Of a DNA stretch of 12,321 bases, positions 6,128 to 12,321 are shown in pieces (position 1 is the stretch's first letter; each line of letters starts with the position of its first letter). The notes beneath the pieces were generated by a model. The model saw nothing but the letters and a program-made list of their open reading frames with translations, was not told the DNA's origin and did no database searches. A program made the position numbers and the translations under genes. Source of the DNA: JAWVZH01 sp033722295 (GTDB lineage Bacteria > Bacteroidota > Bacteroidia > Chitinophagales > Saprospiraceae); assembly GCA_033722295.1 (NCBI GenBank), contig JAWVZH010000096.1, positions 1 to 12,321 of the forward strand, in the 5' to 3' direction.

Positions 6128-7900
6128 CTAACGCACCACCAGTTTTCCTGATTTCTCAATGCCGTTTTCAGATCTTATTCTATAGATGTAGACACCGGGA
6201 GCAAAGTCCTGAATATCGATCATGTTAGTACTGATTTTATCCAATGACCTGGTAACTGAACTGCCCTGATTGCTGATGAATTGAATATATTTTAAATCAG
6301 TCCTTTCACATTTGATAAAAATCCTTCCATCACCAGCAGGGTTTGGATAAAGAGAAATTTGATCGTTCTGGTCATCGTTGCTGGTCGTGGTCGTTTCAAC
6401 ATGATAGGTCACGACGCTGTCACAACCTTCTTCTGTTTTATATTTCAAATCGATGGTCGTGTCTATTGTAATTCTGACACCATTGATCTTGTCTCCGGCA
6501 AGTATAAGCGTATCGATCTCATGATAATAGGAGGGTAGTGTATGAACGAGATACTCCGTGATCAGATCCGGACCAATGCGAACCGTGGTGTCATTGAACA
6601 CTGTATCCTTATTGATAACTATGCCTTCCACAGTATCACCCTCACAAACGACATACTCGCTGGTCTTCGTCCAGAAAGGGCCTTCGATAGTCTGGTATTC
6701 GATGTTTGTAGGAATCGGGGCATTACTGTCAAAGTAAATGTGAGCCTGTTGGCGTATGATCTCAAATTCGGCAATATCCGCTCTTGGTTTCAGGCTGTAT
6801 AAGATATAGCCACGTGATCCGATACTGTCTATCGCATCATGCGGTAATCGGATATCGGGCATGTCAAAATGAATTTGGTCTTCCTCTACAGACATTAAGA
6901 TGGTTGACGCTGAACTTCCGATGAGCTCAATAGTGGAAGAGTCGACCTTTTCCATTGGAAGCTCAAGATCTACGCTGACATCGTAAGCGGTGTCGGTGCC
7001 TGTATTATGAAATCGTATCAAGCCAGTCAATGTCGTATTTCGATCAATAAACCTAAGGTCAAGTACTCCGTGAGGAGATACTGTCAGATCATTGGGGTCT
7101 CTGGAGTTCAGGATAACACTACAGAACTCCGTACTCAATAGTAAACCGTTGCATTCATATGAACTGAGGTATCTGGCCTTGAAACACACCTCTTTGCCTT
7201 CGTCATCATTGACGCAGTCACCTTCAAAGAATATTTTGATGTTTTTCTTCTCACCCGGAAGCAGGTCAGGTGTGACTATCCACATTTCCTGTGGGGCGAT
7301 AACTTCGTAAGGTGCATTGGTGGAACGGTCGAACTGCATCAAAGAATCGATAGTAATTACTGCCGTATCCCTTTTCAATGTATCAACACCTACATTCGAT
7401 ACTTCCAATATGATGTATCTTCTCCTTCGATCGCACCTCAGGCGATTACGACCGGTGAGTGGCTTGAGCTGTAATCGTCCGTTGTAACAATTGGAATCGG
7501 GAATTAAGAAGTTGGCGATATTAACGAGCTCCTGGTCGTTAAGAGTGATCTGCTGTGACAGAGGGCACCCAAAGACATTTGCATTCAGGTCAAAGGCATC
7601 CACATCATAAATATCAAAAGGCGCCAGCACGCTGTAATTGCCATCCTGATCTGTCAGAGTTTGTAAAGTATATTGCTGGCCCGTCATGGTTATCTGGATA
7701 CCCTCACGAGGAGGCTCCATATTGTCCATGGCGCAGTTATTATTATTGTCTAAATAGACAGTACCTTTTATCTGGCCGGTATCAGGCGGGAAGGTCAGTA
7801 GTCTGATGGGTCTTACGGAATCGAACAAACACCCATTTTTATCTTCCAGCCTTACAGAACAGGGTGGATTGATGCAATCACGATCAATGGACATCCCCAT
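6128..7900 (-). CDS. 3' part of a frameshifted T9SS surface protein (SdrD-like, DUF7619 and sorting domains)
   Basis: This reading frame continues the upstream one (7884-8891) after a one-base shift near 7895-7898. The ATG at 7900 is unlikely to be a natural start because it has no signal peptide and begins inside a repeated module. In joined numbering (about 920 residues) it carries the second WHGM-NCINPPCSVR-type module (about 327-366), then an SdrD/CNA-B-like fold at about 373-435 (GTVYLDNNNN, DQDGNYSV). A DUF7619-type domain follows at about 596-735 (SRDPNDLTVSPHG, FHNTGTDTAYDVSV, AHIYFDSNAPIPTN), then linker repeats with GCDSVVTYH. A type A T9SS sorting domain closes it at about 846-920 (LYPNPAGDG, FAPGVYIYRI, KSGKLVVR). 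Proteins of this build are exported by T9SS and attached to the cell surface or released. The substrate or ligand is not evident. Confidence 0.85.
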   Translation of the reverse strand: MGMSIDRDCINPPCSVRLEDKNGCLFDSVRPIRLLTFPPDTGQIKGTVYLDNNNNCAMDNMEPPREGIQITMTGQQYTLQTLTDQDGNYSVLAPFDIYDVDAFDLNANVFGCPLSQQITLNDQELVNIANFLIPDSNCYNGRLQLKPLTGRNRLRCDRRRRYIILEVSNVGVDTLKRDTAVITIDSLMQFDRSTNAPYEVIAPQEMWIVTPDLLPGEKKNIKIFFEGDCVNDDEGKEVCFKARYLSSYECNGLLLSTEFCSVILNSRDPNDLTVSPHGVLDLRFIDRNTTLTGLIRFHNTGTDTAYDVSVDLELPMEKVDSSTIELIGSSASTILMSVEEDQIHFDMPDIRLPHDAIDSIGSRGYILYSLKPRADIAEFEIIRQQAHIYFDSNAPIPTNIEYQTIEGPFWTKTSEYVVCEGDTVEGIVINKDTVFNDTTVRIGPDLITEYLVHTLPSYYHEIDTLILAGDKINGVRITIDTTIDLKYKTEEGCDSVVTYHVETTTTSNDDQNDQISLYPNPAGDGRIFIKCERTDLKYIQFISNQGSSVTRSLDKISTNMIDIQDFAPGVYIYRIRSENGIEKSGKLVVR

Positions 7901-8891
7901 GCCATGCGAAGGGTTGTTGTGATGGGGGTATCTCCAGTAGTGGTCCAGATTTGATCGGTGGTGGAATTATACGAAATTGTACGAAGCTATCTACCAGGCA
8001 TCCCTGATAGTTTAAAGTTCTTACCGAACACGGTGGGTTGATGCAGTTGCTGGTAATTGGCATCCCATGCCATACGAACTCTTCTTCCTTTGTGCAAAGA
8101 ATCCTGATTTGACCATAGGCTTCATCAATGGTCGAAGCCTGAAATGTTGTGCATCTTGTAACCTGGTCGCAAATCAAGTCAGGCGCATCCCCAACTGTAG
8201 CAGTTACGCAAATTTCATGTGGTTCTAAATCAGGGATCCTAATGAAGTCACAATATTCGTTATATCTGCCTGCCAATGTACCATCCAGAGTCCATTCAAA
8301 TTCGACAAAGCAACCACCAAAATACCCATCCAGACAAAATTCTGCCTCTCCACCTACACAATATGATCCTATTTGCTCTATAGGAGGAAGTGGATCAGGG
8401 AGTTTATAAGGCTGTGTATTTCCAGATGTGCTTAATCGAAAGGTACAGAGATCACTATCACAGCCATCGACCCATAAAGAATATGTATAGCATTGTTCAG
8501 TGGAAATATTCAGGCTGAAGTTAGAAGTGGCACAAGTGCTTTGACAATCTTCAGTGTAACCCGTTTCACAGGATCGAATAACTCCAGCAGTCATTCCGTC
8601 TCCATTATTGCATGAAGGGGGTTCAATATGGAAAGTGATGGTTGCATCGCCCCCACTACCCAAAAACGTCCACCAATGTAAATTGGTAGGTACACCACTT
8701 CCGGGGCATAATTCTCCAAAAGGATAACTATGCGGACCATTTGGTCGGGTATTGCAAAACAGATCGTCCAGTTCAGACAAAGAGCAAAAAATATTGCCTC
8801 TGCAGCTGCTAGCACCAGGACATTGGCCGTAGGCAGAAAAGGACATGAAGGAAAATAGAATTATCAGCAGAGTCAGTATAGTAGGTCGCAT
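7884..8891 (-). CDS. 5' part of the frameshifted T9SS surface protein (signal peptide and cysteine-rich region)
   Basis: From the ATG at 8891 the protein starts with a clear signal peptide, MRPTILTLLIILFSFMSFSAYGQ, followed by a cysteine-rich mature part. A longer reading from a TTG at 8942 would push the signal peptide 17 residues inward, so it was rejected. About residues 24-165 form an unrecognised cysteine-rich domain (CSLSELDDLFC, NLHWWTFLGSGGDATITFHI, CYTYSLWVDGC). A PKD-like beta-sandwich region follows (SYCVGGEAEFCLDG, VEFEWTLDG). Near 272-309 is the first of two similar modules, FVWHGMPITSNCINPPCSVR. The frame ends at 7884 with HGDVH and a stop inside the start of the second module. 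Removing one G from the run at 7895-7898 joins it to the downstream frame as one protein. The gene follows the subtilase gene, with palindromes in between. Confidence 0.82.
   Translation of the reverse strand: MRPTILTLLIILFSFMSFSAYGQCPGASSCRGNIFCSLSELDDLFCNTRPNGPHSYPFGELCPGSGVPTNLHWWTFLGSGGDATITFHIEPPSCNNGDGMTAGVIRSCETGYTEDCQSTCATSNFSLNISTEQCYTYSLWVDGCDSDLCTFRLSTSGNTQPYKLPDPLPPIEQIGSYCVGGEAEFCLDGYFGGCFVEFEWTLDGTLAGRYNEYCDFIRIPDLEPHEICVTATVGDAPDLICDQVTRCTTFQASTIDEAYGQIRILCTKEEEFVWHGMPITSNCINPPCSVRTLNYQGCLVDSFVQFRIIPPPIKSGPLLEIPPSQQPFAWHGDVH
7895..7898 (-). other. Frameshift site (extra G in a G4 run)
   Basis: On the minus strand the sequence reads GCATGGCATGGGGATGTCC. The equivalent place in the preceding paralogous module (8064-8066) reads GTATGGCATGGGATGCC, with three Gs and the frame open. 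One surplus G here moves the ribosome into a frame that stops at 7884. Either it is a sequencing or assembly error in a short homopolymer, a real inactivating mutation, or a recoding site. The sequence alone does not decide. Confidence 0.85.
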
Positions 8892-8899
8892 ATATGACA

Positions 8900-8929
8900 G
8901 ATGCCTTAACTCGCGATTTTGATGCCTTA
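8900..8929. repeat. 9-bp direct repeat upstream of the surface-protein gene
   Basis: GATGCCTTA occurs at 8900-8908 and again at 8921-8929, a 21-bp period close to two helical turns. It lies between the start codon at 8891 and the 34-bp palindrome at 8934. The spacing is that of a two-site operator for a DNA-binding protein, but no promoter box was identified beside it. Confidence 0.4.
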
Positions 8930-8933
8930 GAAA

Positions 8934-8967
8934 GCAGATCAACGTAGCTTAAGCTACGTTGATCTGC
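8934..8967. repeat. REP-like palindrome copy C
   Basis: A perfect 34-bp palindrome. Its arms are GCAGATCAACGTAGCTT and the exact complement. It has the same length as copy B and shares its frame: G-Y-AGAT at the left foot, CGT before the centre, a TTAA-containing centre, CTACG after it and ATCT-R-C at the right foot. The positions that differ from copy B have mostly changed in pairs so that both arms still match. It lies between the subtilase and surface-protein genes, far from the RAYT. Confidence 0.75.
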
Positions 8968-8976
8968 AATGAAGAA

Positions 8977-9004
8977 CAACGATCATCTGCAACAAAAACT
9001 ACAT
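8977..9004. repeat. Half copy (D) of the REP-like element
   Basis: Ten bases after copy C, ACGATCATCTGCAAC (8979-8993) repeats the right arm of copy B (ACGATCATCTACAAC) with one difference. The similarity continues with a one-base gap through AAACTACAT against AAACTTCAT. No matching left arm is present, so this is a half element. Together with copy C it forms a small compound repeat in the gap between two genes. Confidence 0.65.
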
Positions 9005-9030
9005 GAAATGATTGTGAATAAAGCCGCCGA

Positions 9031-10623
9031 TCAATGCACGATCAAAAACTTCTCGACGTCTTCCTCTGATCCGCCGGTCAGTCGAACCACATATCCACCG
9101 GAAGGGTAGAGGGATACGTCAAGGTCGAGCTCATAGACTGGAGAAAGGGTCGGAAGGATTCTCCTTTCCATCCATAATCTGCCGGCCGCATCAAAGAGTT
9201 CGACCTTGTAAGCCGTCAATTCGCTCAATGACAGGACGATCCTGGCTATACTCCCGCTTCTGGGTAGGGAGATATAGGATATGCCAGTCTGAGAAGAGTC
9301 GACAAAGCAAGCCTGCTCCTTGAGGTCGAGGACAGCGTTGTAAATATTCAGCCGTCCTCCTGTTGTTGTCATCCCTTCCATATCGAGTGAAGGATCGACA
9401 TTATTCAAAATGGCTTCACGAATGATGGTTGCTGCTTGTGCGGGAGCCTTCTTACTTAATTCGATAAAGCGATCGCATCCCGCGGCGTAGAGCAGCCCCA
9501 CGGTTCCCGACACATAGGGAGCCGCAGCAGAAGCCCCACCAAAGTTGCTGTAGCTGCTGTCTCTCTTGGTTGTCAGAGAACCGTCACCCGGCGCTGAGAG
9601 GTCCATGTTCATTGGACCGTATCCTGCGCCGGACAGTTCATCGCGTTCGTCACTATTGGTCACACTAAGTAAATAATTGCTTTTGCAGTCATTGGGTAGA
9701 TCACCAGCCTCGTCTATATTGATAAGGTTATTAGGTGCCGCGCCCACGGTCAATATTCCCTCTTGTCCCATGGAATCCATAAGGGCACACATGATGGGAA
9801 AGTCCTTATCTGCAAACTTGCCTGTTGCCCCGAAAGACATGTTTAAGGCTACGATGTAAGCCCCTCTCAGTCCATTGGACTCATTGTACCTCTTTCTTAG
9901 ATCGTAGATGTACAACATGGCTTCTTCCACCTTTTCAGAAGGATTAATGGGGTCCATGATCAGGATCTTCGAATACCAGTTGACTCCGGCCACACCGATC
10001 TCATTATCTCCCTGTGCCCCTATGATGCCGCTTACTGCCGTACCGTGCCAACCTCCTCCTGTTGTGTGTTCATCCAGACTGTCCACAAAGTGAAACCCGA
10101 GGTAATCATCTACATAACCATTATTATCATTGTCGAGGCCGTCATCAGGCACTTCGTGTTTATTAACCCAAAAACTTTGTGCAAGATCCGGATGAAATAC
10201 ATTGTACTGCTCGTCGATGACAGCTATGACGATCTCATCATTCTGAGCGGTTTGTCCTCCGGTAGTAATATCCCAAACTTCCGGGGCCTGGATCAGACCC
10301 ATCTGCCATTGTTGATCATAAAGTGCGTCATTAGGAGTTTTGCGGAACTCCAGTTCTATGGATTCTTCGATATTCAGTAATCCCTTCAAATTTTCCAGCT
10401 TTTCAGTGAGATCACAGTCCGATTTGATCACCATAATATTTGGAATGCTGGACATCTGTCTCAGATCCACAAAGCAAGACTTTTCCAGTGCTTGCAACTC
10501 ATTTTCAACTGAGGAAATTGAGATCCCATTTTCAAGCTGAATGATCCATGTATCGAGATCTTGTCTTGCGTTGAGCTGGAGGCTCAGTAACAAGAACAGT
10601 AAAAGTAGTTTAGGGTATTTCAT
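9031..10623 (-). CDS. Secreted S8 family serine peptidase (subtilase)
   Basis: A 530-residue protein with a signal peptide (MKYPKLLLLFLLLSLQLNA), a propeptide-like region (about 22-95) and a subtilisin catalytic domain (about 100-435). The triad is visible: Asp137 in IVIAVIDEQYNVFHPDL, His193 in GWHGTAVSGIIGA, and Ser365 in FGGASAAAPYVSG, with Asn298 or Asn299 in GAAPNN as the oxyanion-hole residue. The Ser motif is GAS rather than the usual GTS. The segment DDGLDNDNNGYVDDYLGF (160-177) is the acidic insert typical of this secreted subgroup and probably binds calcium. The C-terminal about 80 residues (YKVELFDAAGRLW, LYPSGGYVVRLT, EKFLIVH) have the strand pattern of a type A T9SS sorting domain, but the usual YPNP opening is missing. 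It is probably extracellular and degrades proteins. It begins 93 bp after the metal-receptor gene. Confidence 0.92.
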   Translation of the reverse strand: MKYPKLLLLFLLLSLQLNARQDLDTWIIQLENGISISSVENELQALEKSCFVDLRQMSSIPNIMVIKSDCDLTEKLENLKGLLNIEESIELEFRKTPNDALYDQQWQMGLIQAPEVWDITTGGQTAQNDEIVIAVIDEQYNVFHPDLAQSFWVNKHEVPDDGLDNDNNGYVDDYLGFHFVDSLDEHTTGGGWHGTAVSGIIGAQGDNEIGVAGVNWYSKILIMDPINPSEKVEEAMLYIYDLRKRYNESNGLRGAYIVALNMSFGATGKFADKDFPIMCALMDSMGQEGILTVGAAPNNLINIDEAGDLPNDCKSNYLLSVTNSDERDELSGAGYGPMNMDLSAPGDGSLTTKRDSSYSNFGGASAAAPYVSGTVGLLYAAGCDRFIELSKKAPAQAATIIREAILNNVDPSLDMEGMTTTGGRLNIYNAVLDLKEQACFVDSSQTGISYISLPRSGSIARIVLSLSELTAYKVELFDAAGRLWMERRILPTLSPVYELDLDVSLYPSGGYVVRLTGGSEEDVEKFLIVH

Positions 10624-10716
10624 AGGATAATCTTGAATCTCCAGTTGGAGCAGTCTCGTAAATAACTCAATATGAATGTTAATTATTTTGTTCCGAATGT
10701 CATCCTGACCACTAAT

Positions 10717-11496
10717 TTAAAAGGCTGTTTGAAATTCCCTGAAGTATCGGTAGGCCTTCTTCATCCGCGTGCCGTACCAGGAGAAAAGTTCACCATTCAC
10801 GATCGAGACCTCCGCTGCCGGAAACAATTTGGACACTTCGTCAAGATGTTTTTCCTTGAAAGGATAAGGTTCAGATGACAGTAGAACATGGTCAACCTTA
10901 ATCTCCGATATTTCAGGTTCTCGCAGAACCGGATATCTCTTCTGGTCCATGAGCACATTTTCAAAACCGGCGATCTCCATCATACTATTGATAAACGTAT
11001 CTCCTCCCGATGCCATCCAGGGGCCTTTCCAGATGAAGTACAATGCTCTGCCCAGATGCCTTTTCGATATTTTTTCTTTCTCATTCTCTATTTCTGTGAT
11101 CCATCTTTCTGCTTCTTTTTTTCTTTCAGTCATCTCACCAATGCTTCGGATCATGGATGTGGCGCTGCTGTGATCCTTCACATCACTGATCCAGACCGGA
11201 AAATCTTTGGCCAGATCATCGATCTTTTCCTTAATATTTTCTTCTTTGTTCGATATGATCAAGTCAGGTTCTAATGTCCTGATATGATCCACATCAATAT
11301 TCTTTGTACCACCGATGATCACCTTGGAATCCTGCCATTGTGCGGGATGTATGCAGTATTTTGTAATGGCAACAACTTCTTCCTCCAGTCCGAGATCGTA
11401 TAATACCTCAGTTTGAGAAGGAACTGTTGATACTATTCGACGGGGTACATGAGGTAGTTCCGTTTTCCGTCCCATCTGATCATGAAAAACCGCCAT
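10717..11496 (-). CDS. Helical-backbone metal receptor / BtuF-like substrate-binding protein, no signal peptide
   Basis: A 259-residue protein of the class III (BtuF/FhuD-like) binding-protein fold. Motifs are PRRIVSTVPSQTEVLYDLGL (18-37), KVIIGGTKNIDVDHIRTLEPDLII (58-81), then a long charged helix (121-147) matching the backbone helix, MASGGDTFINSMMEIAGFENV (161-181) and LLSSEPYPFKEKH (205-217). These are typical of proteins annotated as cobalamin or metal-chelate receptors for ABC importers. Unusually, it starts MAVFHDQMGRKTELP with no signal peptide or lipobox, so on its face it is cytosolic. The ATG directly follows the stop codon of the DUF1684 lipoprotein gene (0-bp gap), so translation is probably coupled and an upstream start is excluded in this frame context. 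No permease or ATPase gene is in the window. The ligand cannot be named from sequence. Confidence 0.82.
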   Translation of the reverse strand: MAVFHDQMGRKTELPHVPRRIVSTVPSQTEVLYDLGLEEEVVAITKYCIHPAQWQDSKVIIGGTKNIDVDHIRTLEPDLIISNKEENIKEKIDDLAKDFPVWISDVKDHSSATSMIRSIGEMTERKKEAERWITEIENEKEKISKRHLGRALYFIWKGPWMASGGDTFINSMMEIAGFENVLMDQKRYPVLREPEISEIKVDHVLLSSEPYPFKEKHLDEVSKLFPAAEVSIVNGELFSWYGTRMKKAYRYFREFQTAF

Positions 11497-12123
11497 CTAT
11501 TGACTTCTTTTTGGGCCTGTATAGTTTCTTTCACCTGCTTCAATGGCAACTGGAAGGTGATTGTTCAAAGGAGGAATAGGACAATTAAAGCCATCGCTGT
11601 AGGCACACCAGGGATTATATGCCCGGTTGAAATCGATCCGTATACTGTCACCATCCACGTCCCCTGTTCTCATATCTATATAGCGTCCACCGCCATAGGT
11701 CGCCTCTCCATTGGTCACATCTTTGAACGGCAAAAATAAATGATCCTTATATCCAGGTATTTTGAGAATCCGGGTGTTCTGAAATATGTCAAGTGTGAGA
11801 TTGACGCCATCAAGCGTAAAGTGAGCCGTACCGTATCGAACAAACTCCTTTTGCCTGCCGCTGTAGGTAGGCATATTAAAAGGCTCGGGATCTGAATTAC
11901 TACGGAAAAGTGCCAATACATTCAATTGAGGCTTTTCATCATAGAAGCGCAGATACTTCAGATCTTTCTTCTTCAACGGAGCCTTCTCATTTTCCACGAG
12001 GGATTTGATATGTTCCCGGCGGAAATCAGTGAGTTTGGAGCCAGCGTCACCAACCTCTATACTTTTATATGAGGGTGAACATCCTATTAAAAACAATATT
12101 AACAGCAGTGTCGATGAGCGCAT
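11497..12123 (-). CDS. DUF1684 family lipoprotein
   Basis: A 208-residue protein with a short lipoprotein signal (MRSSTLLLILFLIGC, Cys15 lipidated). The family core is clear: FRREHIKSLVENEKAPL near the start, then LFLPFKDVTNGEATYGGGRYIDM (about 129-151) and IDFNRAYNPWCAYSDGFNCPIPPLNNHLPVAIEAGER (about 163-199), a highly conserved block with paired cysteines in CAYS and NCPIPP. DUF1684 has no established function. It starts 3 bp after the stop of the upstream partial gene and ends directly against the ATG of the metal-receptor-like gene, so the three form a tight operon. Confidence 0.88.
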   Translation of the reverse strand: MRSSTLLLILFLIGCSPSYKSIEVGDAGSKLTDFRREHIKSLVENEKAPLKKKDLKYLRFYDEKPQLNVLALFRSNSDPEPFNMPTYSGRQKEFVRYGTAHFTLDGVNLTLDIFQNTRILKIPGYKDHLFLPFKDVTNGEATYGGGRYIDMRTGDVDGDSIRIDFNRAYNPWCAYSDGFNCPIPPLNNHLPVAIEAGERNYTGPKRSQ

Positions 12124-12126
12124 CAG

Positions 12127-12321
12127 TTATTTTTTATTGACACATAATATAAGGCTATCCCTCATCGCCAACCTCGTTATATTATCGATCCCCAGATCGG
12201 TAAGATCGACCATTTCTACCCAGTCGTCATCCTGCGAAGGATCCAGTTTAAGTATTTTGGATTCGTGACCTATCCAGAATCGCCCTCTGTCATCCATAAT
12301 AAAATCCTGAACGCCCTGAGG
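12127..12321 (-). CDS. C-terminal end of a probable beta-propeller protein, 5' truncated by the window edge
   Basis: The frame is open from the right edge and ends at a TAA at 12127, giving 64 residues. The visible stretch QDFIMDDRGRFWIGHESKILKLDP resembles a single blade of an NHL/two-component-regulator-type propeller (D-x-x-G-x-x-W-I-G, then a strand with L-x-x-LDP). The final strand region is LAMRDSLILCVNKK. The full gene and its cellular location cannot be judged from this fragment. It is the first visible member of the operon with DUF1684 and the receptor-like gene. Confidence 0.6.
   Translation of the reverse strand, partial: PQGVQDFIMDDRGRFWIGHESKILKLDPSQDDDWVEMVDLTDLGIDNITRLAMRDSLILCVNKK

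Noticed and set aside
7895..7898. Phase-variable homopolymer
   Set aside because: A run of four Gs is too short to expect slipped-strand switching. An error or a simple mutation is more likely.
8820..8891. Surface protein as a lipoprotein because a cysteine follows the signal peptide
   Set aside because: The residues before the cysteine (AYGQC) do not fit a lipobox, and the protein has a C-terminal T9SS signal instead.
8892..8942. N-terminal extension of the surface protein from a TTG at 8942
   Set aside because: It would place 17 charged residues before a complete signal peptide and run into the palindrome. The ATG at 8891 fits better.
10888..11274. Plus-strand frame of 128 residues opposite the metal-receptor gene
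   Set aside because: Its product is phenylalanine-rich from antisense reading of lysine/glutamate codons, with no motif or start context. It is a shadow.
1..12321. CRISPR array, rRNA or prophage
   Set aside because: No regularly spaced direct repeats, ribosomal RNA sequence or phage structural genes were seen.

Overview
The window looks like chromosomal DNA of a free-living member of the Bacteroidota, probably near the Saprospiria/Lewinella side. Four things point there: the gene order rpmB-rpmG-DUF4295-ftsY, promoter boxes of the TAnnTTTG type, a C-terminal type IX secretion (T9SS) sorting domain on a large cell-surface protein, and a degenerate one on a subtilase. The lineage is inferred from these signatures, not from a database search.

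Layout. At the left edge is the 3' part of a bifunctional-nuclease (BFN) domain gene on the plus strand (2-493). It converges on a minus-strand block read from right to left: rpmB (L28), rpmG (L33), a 58-residue DUF4295 gene, a strong hairpin terminator, ftsY, a lipoprotein of unknown function with an internal duplication, and a threonine aldolase. A promoter for this block lies at 4234-4264. To its right, on the plus strand, are a tRNA-Arg(ACG) and a complete REP-associated tyrosine transposase (RAYT). Next come minus-strand genes: a SIMPL-domain membrane-anchored protein, a large T9SS surface protein split in two by a one-base frameshift, a secreted S8 subtilase, and a three-gene cluster. 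That cluster holds the end of a probable beta-propeller protein, a DUF1684 lipoprotein, and a metal/cobalamin-receptor-like protein without a signal peptide. It is packed with gaps of 3 and 0 bases.

How the genes relate. The right half is mostly envelope or secreted biology: a surface adhesin-like protein, a protease, lipoproteins and a periplasmic SIMPL protein. The left half is core translation and membrane targeting (L28, L33, FtsY).

The most interesting structure is a family of about 34-bp palindromes. One copy lies just upstream of the RAYT, where it doubles as the tRNA terminator. One starts on the last base of the RAYT stop codon. One, plus a half copy, lies 3.7 kb away between the protease and the surface-protein gene. 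They share a common framework with compensating changes in both arms. This is what a RAYT-mobilised REP-like family should look like, and it appears to be a Bacteroidota version with its own sequence.
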